DNA from: an uncultured Lachnospiraceae bacterium | GTDB lineage: Bacteria; Bacillota; Clostridia; Lachnospirales; Lachnospiraceae | Direction: 5' to 3' | Assembly: GCA_910585255.1 (NCBI GenBank) | Contig: CAJUEI010000104.1 | Location: 1-12,364, forward strand | DNA: 12,364 nucleotides | Shown here: piece after piece, positions 1 through 6,944 of the stretch | Layout: each line of letters starts with the position of its first letter | How positions within the stretch are numbered: position 1 is the stretch's first letter | Translations under genes and position numbers: made by a program | The notes under the pieces: model-generated | Databases searched by the model: none | The model's input: only the letters and a program-made list of their open reading frames with translations | What the model was told of the DNA's origin: nothing

Positions 1-1689
1 GGGGTTCCGGTTGATATTCATCCTAAGGCAGGGGTTCCTGCTATTGAGGTTGTCTACACGGTACTGCATGCAGGCGGTAAATTTGGCGGCGGCGGATATA
101 AAGTGTCAGGAGGGCTTCATGGAGTAGGTGCCTCCGTTGTAAATGCACTGTCAGAGTGGATGGAAGTTACGGTCTGTCAGAGTGGAAAAATTTATAAACA
201 GAGATATGAACGCGGAAAAGTAGCTTATCCGTTAAAAATAATCGGAACTTGTCCTCTTAAAAAGACAGGTACAATGGTAACATTTCTGCCAGATCGGCAG
301 GTGTTTGAAGAAACCGTATATAAGTATGAACTGTTAAAGACAAGATTAAGAGAGACTGCTTTTTTAACAAAAAACCTTCGGATTATCCTTCGGGACGAAC
401 GGGAAGAAAAGAAAGAAGAAACGTTTCACTATGAAGGGGGAATCCGTGAATTTGTAACCTATTTAAACCACAGCAGTGAAGTATTGTATGAAAATGTAAT
501 CTACTGCGAGGGAATGCGTGAGAATGTCTGTGTAGAAGTGGCAATGCAGCATAATAACGGCTTTACAGAAAATTGTTATAGTTTTGTAAATAATATTATT
601 ACACCGGAGGGCGGAACACATCTGATAGGATTTCGAAATGCACTGACAAAGACATTTAACGATTATGCACGCAAAAATAAGATGTTAAAAGAAAGTGAGC
701 CGAATCTCTCTGGAGAAGATATTCGGGAAGGACTCACCACTATTATCAGTGTGAAAATTGAAGAGCCTCAGTTTGAAGGACAGACAAAGCAGAAATTGGG
801 AAACAGTGAAGCACGGGGAGCGGTTGACAATGTAGTATCCGAACAGCTGACTTACTTTTTGGAGCAGAATCCGGCTGTAGCGAAGCTGATCTTAGAGAAG
901 TCTATTCTGGCACAGCGGGCACGGGAAGCAGCCCGAAAGGCACGGGATTTAACAAGGAGAAAGACGGCATTAGACGGAATGGCACTGCCTGGAAAACTGG
1001 CGGATTGTTCGGATAAAGACCCGAAAAATTGTGAAATCTACATTGTAGAGGGAGATTCGGCAGGGGGGTCGGCTAAAACGGCACGGTCTCGAAATACACA
1101 GGCAATTCTGCCTCTGCGTGGAAAAATTTTAAATGTTGAAAAAGCACGACTGGATAAAATTCTTGGCAATGCAGAGATTAAAGCTATGATAACTGCCTTT
1201 GGAACGGGAATTCATGAGGATTTTGATATTAGCAAGCTGCGTTATCATAAGATTATCATTATGACAGATGCGGATGTAGATGGAGCACATATCTCTACCC
1301 TGCTTCTAACGTTCCTATATCGCTTTATGCCAGACTTAATTCGTGCGGGGCATGTTTATCTCGCACAGCCGCCTCTTTTTAAACTAGAGCGAAATAAGAA
1401 GGTCTGGTATGCCTATAGCGATGAGGAGCTAGATCAGATTTTAAAAGAGGTAGGACGTGACAGCAGCAATAAGATTCAGCGGTATAAAGGGCTGGGGGAA
1501 ATGGATGCAGAACAGCTTTGGGATACTACAATGGATCCTCAGAAGCGGGTGTTAAAACGAGTCAATATGGATGCAGAATCAGCCTCAGAGCTGGATTTAA
1601 CTTTTACTACGCTTATGGGAGATCAGGTAGAGCCTCGGCGGGAGTTTATTGAAACAAATGCTAAGTATGTAAAGAATTTAGATGTTTAA
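1..1689 (+). CDS. gyrB: DNA gyrase subunit B, 5'-truncated by window edge
   Basis: The reading frame is open from base 1, so the start codon lies outside; 562 residues are present and about 75-80 are missing compared with the usual ~635-640. GyrB is the ATPase subunit of gyrase, which introduces negative supercoils with GyrA. The visible part begins inside the GHKL ATP-binding domain (GVPVDIHP, then KVSGGLHGVG, the ATP-lid glycines). It continues through the transducer domain (QTKQKLGNSEARG) and the TOPRIM domain, with EGDSAGG at bases 1048-1068 and the metal-binding DADVDGAHI from base 1267. It ends in the gyrase tail QRYKGLGEMDAEQLWDTTMDP. The residue after ILPL is Arg (PLRGKILN), as usual in Gram-positives where E. 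coli has Lys447. A GTG at 103 lies inside the conserved KVSGG motif and is not the start. gyrA follows after 67 nt with no terminator, so the two are probably cotranscribed. Confidence 0.97.
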   Translation, partial: GVPVDIHPKAGVPAIEVVYTVLHAGGKFGGGGYKVSGGLHGVGASVVNALSEWMEVTVCQSGKIYKQRYERGKVAYPLKIIGTCPLKKTGTMVTFLPDRQVFEETVYKYELLKTRLRETAFLTKNLRIILRDEREEKKEETFHYEGGIREFVTYLNHSSEVLYENVIYCEGMRENVCVEVAMQHNNGFTENCYSFVNNIITPEGGTHLIGFRNALTKTFNDYARKNKMLKESEPNLSGEDIREGLTTIISVKIEEPQFEGQTKQKLGNSEARGAVDNVVSEQLTYFLEQNPAVAKLILEKSILAQRAREAARKARDLTRRKTALDGMALPGKLADCSDKDPKNCEIYIVEGDSAGGSAKTARSRNTQAILPLRGKILNVEKARLDKILGNAEIKAMITAFGTGIHEDFDISKLRYHKIIIMTDADVDGAHISTLLLTFLYRFMPDLIRAGHVYLAQPPLFKLERNKKVWYAYSDEELDQILKEVGRDSSNKIQRYKGLGEMDAEQLWDTTMDPQKRVLKRVNMDAESASELDLTFTTLMGDQVEPRREFIETNAKYVKNLDV

Positions 1690-1756
1690 AAAGAAGTTAG
1701 AATGGCTGTTTACTATCTTTGTTTGATTAGAATTTTATAACTGGAGGAAAAGATAA

Positions 1757-4273
1757 ATGGATGAAACGATTTTTGATAAGATTCATGATGTCGATTTAAA
1801 AGAGACAATGGAGGACTCTTATATTGATTATGCCATGAGTGTTATCGCCCAAAGAGCACTTCCTGATGTTAGGGACGGGTTGAAGCCTGTACAGAGAAGA
1901 GTTCTTTACTCTATGATTGAATTAAATAACGGACCGGATAAGCCTCATAGAAAATGTGCCCGTATCGTAGGTGATACCATGGGTAAATATCATCCTCATG
2001 GTGACAGTTCAATTTATGGTGCTTTGGTAAATTTAGCTCAGGAGTGGTCAACTCGCTATCCTTTGGTAGACGGGCATGGAAACTTTGGTTCTGTAGACGG
2101 AGATGGGGCAGCGGCTATGCGGTATACAGAGGCTAGATTAAGCCGAATTTCTATGGAGATATTGGCAGATATTGGAAAAGATACGGTAGACTTTGAGCCA
2201 AATTTTGACGAGACAGAGAAAGAACCCGTGGTACTGCCCTCTCGTTTTCCCAATCTGTTGGTAAATGGGACAACCGGAATTGCTGTTGGGATGGCTACCA
2301 ATATTCCTCCACATAATCTGCGGGAAGTGATTCAGGCTGTAGTGAAAATTATCGATAACCGGGTATTAGAAGATCGAGATACCGAAATAGAGGAGGTATT
2401 AGAAGCGATTAAAGGACCAGACTTTCCTACTGGAGCTATGATCCTTGGAACCAGCGGAATTGAGGAAGCTTACCGTACCGGACGTGGAAAAATTCGGGTG
2501 CGGGCTGTTACCAACATGGAAGCCATGCCAAATGGAAAGACAAGGATTGTAGTAACAGAATTACCCTATATGGTCAATAAAGCAAAATTAATCGAGAAAA
2601 TTGCAGATTTGGTAAAGGAAAAACGAGTGGATGGAATTACAGAAATTCGAGATGAATCTGATCGCTCCGGGATGCGGATTGCCATTGAGCTTCGGCGGGA
2701 TGTCAATGCAAATGTACTTTTAAATCAGTTATTTAAACATACCCAACTGCAGGATACGTATGGTGTTATTATGATCGCTTTGGTAGGGAAGCAGCCGAAG
2801 GTACTGAATCTCTTGGAGATGCTGAAATTATATCTAAAACATCAGGAGGAAGTCGTTACCAGACGGACACGATATGAACTAAATAAAGCACAGGAGCGGG
2901 CACATATTTTAGAGGGACTTCTGATTGCATTAGATCACATTGATGAAGTGATTCAAATTGTCAGAAATTCTCGTACAGCACAAGAAGCAAAGGGACATTT
3001 AATGGAGCGTTTTACACTGTCAGATGCACAGGCACAGGCAATTGTTGATATGCGGATTCGTGCTTTAACGGGATTGGAACGGGAAAAATTAGAACAGGAA
3101 CTTCGGGAACTGCAAGAGAGAATTGCAGTACTTCAGGCAATTTTGGCAGATGAGAAAAAATTGCTTTCTGTAATCCGGGAAGAATTGCTTTTAATCTCGG
3201 ATAAGTATGGAGATGACAGAAGAACTTCGATTGGATATGATGAATCGGATATTTCGATAGAGGATATGATTCCAAATGAAAATACGATTATTACAATGAC
3301 AAATATCGGATATATTAAACGGATGACAATGGATAACTTTAAAAGTCAGAATCGCGGAGGAAAAGGAATTAAAGGGATGCATACACTAGAAGAGGATTTT
3401 ATTGAGGATATGCTCCTGACCAAAACACATCACTATCTGATGTTCTTTACAAACAGCGGGAAGGCTTATCGATTAAAGGCTTATGAGATACCGGAAGCAA
3501 GCCGGACAGCAAGAGGAACTGCGATTATTAATCTTTTGCAGCTCTCTCCAGAGGAAAAGATTACAGCCGTAATTTCCATAAAAGATTATCGTCCGAATGA
3601 GTATCTGTTTATGACGACCAAATATGGAATTGTAAAGAAAACGCTGATTAAAGAATATGCTAATATTCGTAAAACCGGTCTCCAGGCAATTAATCTTCGG
3701 GAAGGAGACGAATTAATTGAAGTAAAGGTGACAAATAATCAAAATGATATCTTTTTGGCCACAAAGCAGGGACAGTGTATTCGGTTTAATGAAAAAGATG
3801 TACGTCCTACCGGAAGAAATTCAATGGGAGTGATTGGAATGAATCTAAAGGATGGAGATGAAGTAATAGGGATGCAGACCGATATACAGGGAGATTATTT
3901 CTTATTTGTATCAGAAAACGGGCTTGGCAAATTGACTGCATTAAAAGAATTTACCGTACAGCGTAGAGGCGGAAAGGGGATTCGCTGTTATAAAATTAAC
4001 GATAAGACAGGAAATGTAGTTGGTATGAAAGCGGTATTTCATGGATACGAAGTAATGCTGATTACGACAGAAGGTATTATTATCCGAATGGGGGTTGAAA
4101 CGATATCACGGCTTGGACGAAATGCTTCTGGAGTAAAATTAATGAATCTGGATGAGAATGTAAAGGTTGCCAGTGTAGCTAAAGTGCAAAGCCGGATTGT
4201 AGAAGAAGAACTGCAGAAATTAGAGGGGACGGAGGACCAAAAAGAGAAGAAAACAGAAGAAGAGATGGTATAA
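1757..4273 (+). CDS. gyrA: DNA gyrase subunit A
   Basis: This 838-residue protein is the DNA breakage-reunion subunit of gyrase. The ATG at 1757 follows GGAGG at 1743-1747. The N-terminal winged-helix/tower region contains the active-site Tyr123 in AAAMRYTEARLS. The quinolone-determining helix reads HPHGDSSIYG: Ser84 corresponds to E. coli Ser83, and Gly88 occupies the Asp87 position. A long coiled-coil region covers about residues 355-490. The C-terminal beta-pinwheel has the GyrA-box QNRGGKG at 531-537, which marks gyrase (DNA wrapping) rather than topoisomerase IV, and a second, consensus-perfect QRRGGKG at 735-741. The tail is short and acidic (EGTEDQKEKKTEEEMV). It sits directly behind gyrB, with a terminator hairpin just after the stop. 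No truncation or frameshift is seen. Confidence 0.98.
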   Translation: MDETIFDKIHDVDLKETMEDSYIDYAMSVIAQRALPDVRDGLKPVQRRVLYSMIELNNGPDKPHRKCARIVGDTMGKYHPHGDSSIYGALVNLAQEWSTRYPLVDGHGNFGSVDGDGAAAMRYTEARLSRISMEILADIGKDTVDFEPNFDETEKEPVVLPSRFPNLLVNGTTGIAVGMATNIPPHNLREVIQAVVKIIDNRVLEDRDTEIEEVLEAIKGPDFPTGAMILGTSGIEEAYRTGRGKIRVRAVTNMEAMPNGKTRIVVTELPYMVNKAKLIEKIADLVKEKRVDGITEIRDESDRSGMRIAIELRRDVNANVLLNQLFKHTQLQDTYGVIMIALVGKQPKVLNLLEMLKLYLKHQEEVVTRRTRYELNKAQERAHILEGLLIALDHIDEVIQIVRNSRTAQEAKGHLMERFTLSDAQAQAIVDMRIRALTGLEREKLEQELRELQERIAVLQAILADEKKLLSVIREELLLISDKYGDDRRTSIGYDESDISIEDMIPNENTIITMTNIGYIKRMTMDNFKSQNRGGKGIKGMHTLEEDFIEDMLLTKTHHYLMFFTNSGKAYRLKAYEIPEASRTARGTAIINLLQLSPEEKITAVISIKDYRPNEYLFMTTKYGIVKKTLIKEYANIRKTGLQAINLREGDELIEVKVTNNQNDIFLATKQGQCIRFNEKDVRPTGRNSMGVIGMNLKDGDEVIGMQTDIQGDYFLFVSENGLGKLTALKEFTVQRRGGKGIRCYKINDKTGNVVGMKAVFHGYEVMLITTEGIIIRMGVETISRLGRNASGVKLMNLDENVKVASVAKVQSRIVEEELQKLEGTEDQKEKKTEEEMV

Positions 4274-4286
4274 AAAAGATTTGTTT

Positions 4287-4332
4287 GCTGGAATCAAGAT
4301 GCAGATGGAAAGGGTATTTTGATTCCAGCTTT
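4287..4332. terminator. Bidirectional terminator between gyrA and the first blaI-like gene
   Basis: GCTGGAATCAA (4287-4297) pairs perfectly with TTGATTCCAGC (4319-4329), and weaker G-U/A-U pairs extend the stem inward to about 4302/4314. On the + strand TTTAACTTT follows. On the - strand the stem is followed by AAACAAATCTTTTTT, a better U-tract. It lies between two convergent genes and can end both transcripts. Confidence 0.8.
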
Positions 4333-4347
4333 AACTTTGAGAAAATT

Positions 4348-4728
4348 TTATGATTCTGATTCTGCTAGTATGATTTTTAATTCTTTTAATTCTTGTTTAG
4401 TAAGTTTTCTTTCTTTACAAAGGGATAAAACAAATTGGCTGACAGAGCCTTTATTCCAAAAATTAATAAACTCAAGTGCTTGTTCTGCACAATAATCTGC
4501 TTCTGTAATTAAAACTTGATAGAGGATACGGTGCCCTTCTCTTCGGGTACAGACAAATCTTTTCTGAACTAATTTGGCAAGAAAGGTAGATACCGTTTGG
4601 TATTTCCAATTTTTACGATATTGTTTGTTTACCATTTCGAAAATATCTGCTAGAGAAAGCTCTCGAGCAGTACTCCAGATGCATTTCATAACTAATGTTT
4701 CTGAAGCAGTTAGAGTTATGTACTTCAT
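4348..4728 (-). CDS. BlaI/MecI/CopY-family transcriptional repressor (first copy)
   Basis: This 126-residue protein has the architecture of BlaI-type repressors: an N-terminal winged helix (LTASETLVMKCIWS, then the probable recognition helix around YQTVSTFLAKLVQKRF and a wing with RREGHRILYQ) and a C-terminal helical dimerisation part. Family members are dimers that bind palindromic operators and are removed when a partner M56 protease signals. The start ATG (4726-4728) follows AAGGGGG (4734-4740, read on the minus strand). The Asn-Phe dipeptide cleaved in staphylococcal BlaI is replaced by Gln-Phe in GSVSQFVL. No M56 gene is adjacent; the only one in the window is 2.8 kb away beside a second BlaI-like gene. 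It is divergent from the cell-wall hydrolase, so regulation of that gene, itself, or both is plausible. The ligand is unknown. Confidence 0.85.
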   Translation of the reverse strand: MKYITLTASETLVMKCIWSTARELSLADIFEMVNKQYRKNWKYQTVSTFLAKLVQKRFVCTRREGHRILYQVLITEADYCAEQALEFINFWNKGSVSQFVLSLCKERKLTKQELKELKIILAESES

Positions 4729-4773
4729 AGATACCCCCTTAAATAATTTAATTAATTATTAAATATTTGATTT

Positions 4774-4802
4774 ATATTATCATAAGTGAAGTTTTATGTA
4801 AA
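4774..4802 (-). promoter_or_regulatory. Candidate promoter of the first blaI-like gene
   Basis: Read on the minus strand: TTTACA (4802-4797), 17-nt spacer, TAATAT (4779-4774), with TG one base before the -10 (extended -10 pattern). Transcription would start near 4767, leaving a leader of about 40 nt. The leader contains an AT palindrome, AATAATT/AATTATT (4742-4748/4754-4760), that could be an autoregulatory site. The -10 matches consensus at only four of six positions, so this is tentative. Confidence 0.45.
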
Positions 4803-4898
4803 GTTATTTTTTAAGGGATATAAATATATTTTTTAGAAGTATCTGAAAAAATAAATTTAGAATAAATGGAATTATTAATTGTTCTAACCTTATAAAAA

Positions 4899-4918
4899 TT
4901 ACTACATAAAAGTAGTAA
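4899..4918. promoter_or_regulatory. Palindromic operator, copy 1 (probable BlaI-type site)
   Basis: TTACTACATAAAAGTAGTAA has perfect 7-bp arms TTACTAC/GTAGTAA around 6 nt. It is nearly identical (one base differs, in the spacer) to the site inside the M56 gene promoter at 8931-8950. TACTAC-type palindromes resemble operators of the BlaI/MecI family. It lies in the divergent region between the first blaI-like gene and the hydrolase gene, 17 bp upstream of a strong -35. A single extra arm GTAGTAA occurs at 4981-4987, just past the expected transcription start. Confidence 0.7.
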
Positions 4919-4935
4919 AAAAATATTGGAAATTA

Positions 4936-4964
4936 TTGACATTGAATTTAAATAGTGGTATAAC
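4936..4964 (+). promoter_or_regulatory. Sigma-A type promoter reading toward the cell-wall hydrolase gene
   Basis: TTGACA (4936-4941), a 17-nt spacer and TATAAC (4959-4964) form a near-consensus vegetative promoter. The start point should be near 4971, giving a leader of about 170 nt before the gene at 5141. A palindromic operator lies just upstream and an operator half-site just downstream. Confidence 0.7.
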
Positions 4965-5095
4965 AATATTAAGACAAATAGTAGTAATTCAATTATAAAG
5001 TTAAAGAGAGTGATTCCATTGAATGTATAAATATGCAGCTAATTTAGGTCTATTTCAATAAAAAATAGAAGCTAGTATTAAAGAATGGATAAAAT

Positions 5096-5104
5096 TGTTA
5101 TAAT
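5096..5104 (+). promoter_or_regulatory. Second, extended -10 promoter close to the hydrolase gene
   Basis: TGTTATAAT is a perfect -10 with an extended TGn element; a consensus -35 is not seen. Initiation near 5111 would give a short leader that includes the 10-bp palindrome ATTGTACAAT (5116-5125), which could be a further operator. The stretch 4965-5095 between the two promoters holds no convincing gene, only a 12-codon ORF at 5023-5061. Confidence 0.45.
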
Positions 5105-5140
5105 TTAATACAAAAATTGTACAATGAAAGGATACTATTT

Positions 5141-5617
5141 ATGAAAATAACAAAAATTAGAAGTTCTATAATAATAATGGGAACGATAGTTAGTTTTTTT
5201 GTAACTCCTCTTTCAGCTAATAATATAAAAGGAAATTCAGAATTATTAATAACAGATATACAAGAAAATAATGAAAATCAATATTTTGATATTAATAAAG
5301 ATGATGAATTAAATATTGACTGGGATGAAATTAATATTATTCCTGATGATAAAGAAAATAATGTTCCTAAGTCAGCATTAAATAAAATACAGACAAGGAT
5401 ATCTGGACAATGGATTGAATCATCAGATGGAAGATGGTGGTATAAACATAGTGATGGTAGTTATACTACTAATGGCTGGGAACTTATTGGAGAACAATGG
5501 TATTATTTTGATAATGAAGGATGGATGGTGACAGGATGGGTTAATGATGCAGGAGAACGTTATTATTGTGATAATTCTGGTGCAATGGTGACTGAATGGA
5601 AGTACTTATTATTTTAA
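5141..5617 (+). CDS. Secreted cell-wall-binding repeat protein, N-terminal part of a frameshifted NlpC/P60 hydrolase
   Basis: The ATG at 5141 is chosen because AAAGGA (5127-5132) precedes it by 8 nt and the protein then opens with a typical signal peptide (MKITKIRSSI, hydrophobic core, PLSA at 23-26). An acidic Asn/Asp/Glu-rich linker spans about residues 30-80. From about 88 there are Trp/Tyr-rich cell-wall-binding (choline/glucan-binding-like) repeats: GQWIESSDGRWWYKHSDGS, GWELIGEQWYYFDNEGWMVT, GWVNDAGERYYCDNSGAMVT. The frame then breaks after TEW (residues 151-153) and ends in an unrelated KYLLF. The rest of the repeats and the catalytic domain continue in the next frame up to 6080, so this is best read as the front of a single broken gene. 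As it stands it would give a secreted 158-residue wall-binding protein with no enzyme. Codon use is very AT-rich compared with gyrAB. Confidence 0.75.
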   Translation: MKITKIRSSIIIMGTIVSFFVTPLSANNIKGNSELLITDIQENNENQYFDINKDDELNIDWDEINIIPDDKENNVPKSALNKIQTRISGQWIESSDGRWWYKHSDGSYTTNGWELIGEQWYYFDNEGWMVTGWVNDAGERYYCDNSGAMVTEWKYLLF

Positions 5618-5630
5618 TAGCAGCGGTGAA

Positions 5631-6080
5631 ATGCAAAAAAATTGGATTTCTATTGATGATACATATTATTATTTTGGTTCAAATGGAAAATATGTTGATG
5701 ATGATGGTACAAGAATGATTTCTGAAGCATTAAAATATGTAGGAAATCCATATGTATATGGTGAAAATAGTTTAACAAATGGGACTGATTGTTCTGGATA
5801 TGTATATTTGATTCATAAAATGTATGGGTATGATATAGAGCGAAGAGCTTCACTGCAGTATTCTAGTTCGAAAAAAATCTCAAGTAGTAGTTTAAAACCA
5901 GGTGATTTAGTATTTTATTGTGAAAATGGAAATGATGTAGATCATGTAGCTTTTTATGTGGGTACAATTAATGGAACAGATGATTGTATTGTTCATGCAG
6001 CAAATAGTAGAAAAGGAATTATAGTTTCAACAAGAACTTATTGGTCTGTAACGAAAAAATATGGAACTTATTGGAGATAA
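5631..6080 (+). pseudogene. NlpC/P60 peptidoglycan endopeptidase domain, C-terminal part of the frameshifted gene
   Basis: This fragment reads on from the preceding gene in the +1 frame (open from 5592; first ATG 5631). It starts with the missing repeats, STYYFNSSGEMQKNW and DDTYYYFGSNGKYVDDDG, then an NlpC/P60 domain of about 120 residues. Numbered from Met5631, the catalytic Cys54 is in GTDCSGYV, His105 in DVDHVAFYVG and the third polar residue His122 in VHAANS; PGDLVFY is also typical. Such enzymes cut peptide stems of peptidoglycan, often gamma-D-Glu-diamino acid bonds, outside the cell. The fragment has no signal peptide, and the ATG lacks a good ribosome site (only GGTGA one base away). 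It would therefore not reach its substrate unless the two frames are joined. The active site looks intact, suggesting a recent break or a sequencing error. Confidence 0.8.
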
Positions 6081-6109
6081 AAATAATGAACTGTATAGAA
6101 AGTAATTAG

Positions 6110-6161
6110 AAAATGTGATAGAATGAATAAGAAATGGTATTTATTAGTTCTATCACATTTT
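6110..6161 (+). terminator. Long hairpin between the hydrolase gene and the next repeat-protein gene
   Basis: AAAATGTGATAGAA (6110-6123) pairs perfectly with TTCTATCACATTTT (6148-6161). Further A-U pairs inside the loop (6126-6130 with 6141-6145) lengthen the stem. A T-rich run ends the right arm (TTTTATTATA). The ribosome site of the next gene begins only 8 nt after the stem, so it may act as a partial terminator or as a processing or stability element rather than a full stop. Confidence 0.6.
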
Positions 6162-6182
6162 ATTATATAGGAGAATGTATAA

Positions 6183-6881
6183 ATGAATAGAAAAAAAATA
6201 ATTATTATAATTACTGTAATTTTAGCAGTTAGTTGGAATAGAGTTTTAGCTGATGAAAATGGAACCTGGAAAACAATAGATATAAATAATGGTTTTTATC
6301 AAGAAAAAAAATATGTTTATGAGTTGGAAAATAAAGAGTATATACGGGGATGGAAAGAAATTAATCAAGAATGGTATTATTTTGATGAAGTAACAGGATA
6401 TATGATTCAAGATGACTGGGTAGAAAATTACTATCTTGGTAAAAATGGTGTTATGTTGAAGGATGAATGGATTGTAGAAAAAATAGGTACTACTCCAAAT
6501 GTAATTGCTTATTATGTAGATAAAAATGGTATATGGGATGCAAAAGCGAATTATAAGGGATGTGAAGGAGAATGGAAAGAAGATCAAATAGGAAAAAAAT
6601 ATAAGCGAGTAGATGGAACATATCCAATATCTGAATTTGAGTATATTAATAACAACTGGTATTTTTTTAATGAAAATGGATATATGATAACAGGTATTTT
6701 TTATAATAAAGAAACGGGAGTATTACACTATTTTTATCCAGATGGAAGTTTAGCAAATAATGTAGGTTGGCTATCTATAGAAGATGGAAAATGGATTTAC
6801 GTAAATGGAAATATATGTGTTGTTAATGCCATTACACCAGATGGATATTATATCGATGAAACAGGAATATGGAGCGAATAA
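6183..6881 (+). CDS. Secreted cell-wall-binding repeat protein without catalytic domain
   Basis: This 232-residue protein starts at ATG 6183, with AGGAG at 6169-6173. Residues 1-23 form a signal peptide (MNRKK, a run of Ile/Val, then RVLA before DENG). The rest is made of degenerate Trp/Tyr-rich units like those of choline- or glucan-binding proteins, for example GWKEINQEWYYFDEVTGYMI, DDWVENYYLGKNGVM, FEYINNNWYFFNENGYMITG and GWLSIEDGKWIYVNGN. No hydrolase, lipase or protease motif is visible. It probably binds teichoic-acid or polysaccharide wall components and could be an adhesin, a wall-shielding protein or a substrate receptor; the choice is open. It shares repeat type and direction with the upstream broken hydrolase and is closed by a strong terminator, so the two are likely one regulated unit. 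It is very AT-rich. Confidence 0.75.
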   Translation: MNRKKIIIIITVILAVSWNRVLADENGTWKTIDINNGFYQEKKYVYELENKEYIRGWKEINQEWYYFDEVTGYMIQDDWVENYYLGKNGVMLKDEWIVEKIGTTPNVIAYYVDKNGIWDAKANYKGCEGEWKEDQIGKKYKRVDGTYPISEFEYINNNWYFFNENGYMITGIFYNKETGVLHYFYPDGSLANNVGWLSIEDGKWIYVNGNICVVNAITPDGYYIDETGIWSE

Positions 6882-6893
6882 GAGATGCTGAAA

Positions 6894-6944
6894 AACCATC
6901 ACTATAAAAGAAAAATAACGATTATAGTGATGGTTAATTTTTTA
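6894..6944. terminator. Bidirectional terminator between convergent genes
   Basis: AACCATCACTATAA (6894-6907) and TTATAGTGATGGTT (6922-6935) form a perfect 14-bp stem with a 14-nt loop. TTTTTT (6939-6944) follows on the + strand, and GGTTTTTC follows on the - strand. It can end both the repeat-protein gene and the second blaI-like gene; the latter's stop codon lies in the T-tract. Confidence 0.88.

Noticed and set aside
2056..3382. Several minus-strand ORFs of 63-87 codons inside gyrA
   Set aside because: They are antisense to a strongly conserved gene and have no recognisable motifs or ribosome sites.
4574..4762. Plus-strand ORF opposite the first blaI-like gene
   Set aside because: It is an antisense shadow of a clear winged-helix protein, with no motif.
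5117..5140. Upstream TTG start for the hydrolase gene (8 extra residues)
   Set aside because: No ribosome site precedes it; the ATG at 5141 has AAAGGA at good distance and gives a clean signal peptide.
5650..6587. Minus-strand ORFs opposite the NlpC/P60 and repeat-protein genes
   Set aside because: Low-complexity His/Ile/Phe-rich translations arise from the reverse of AT-rich repeat coding sequence.
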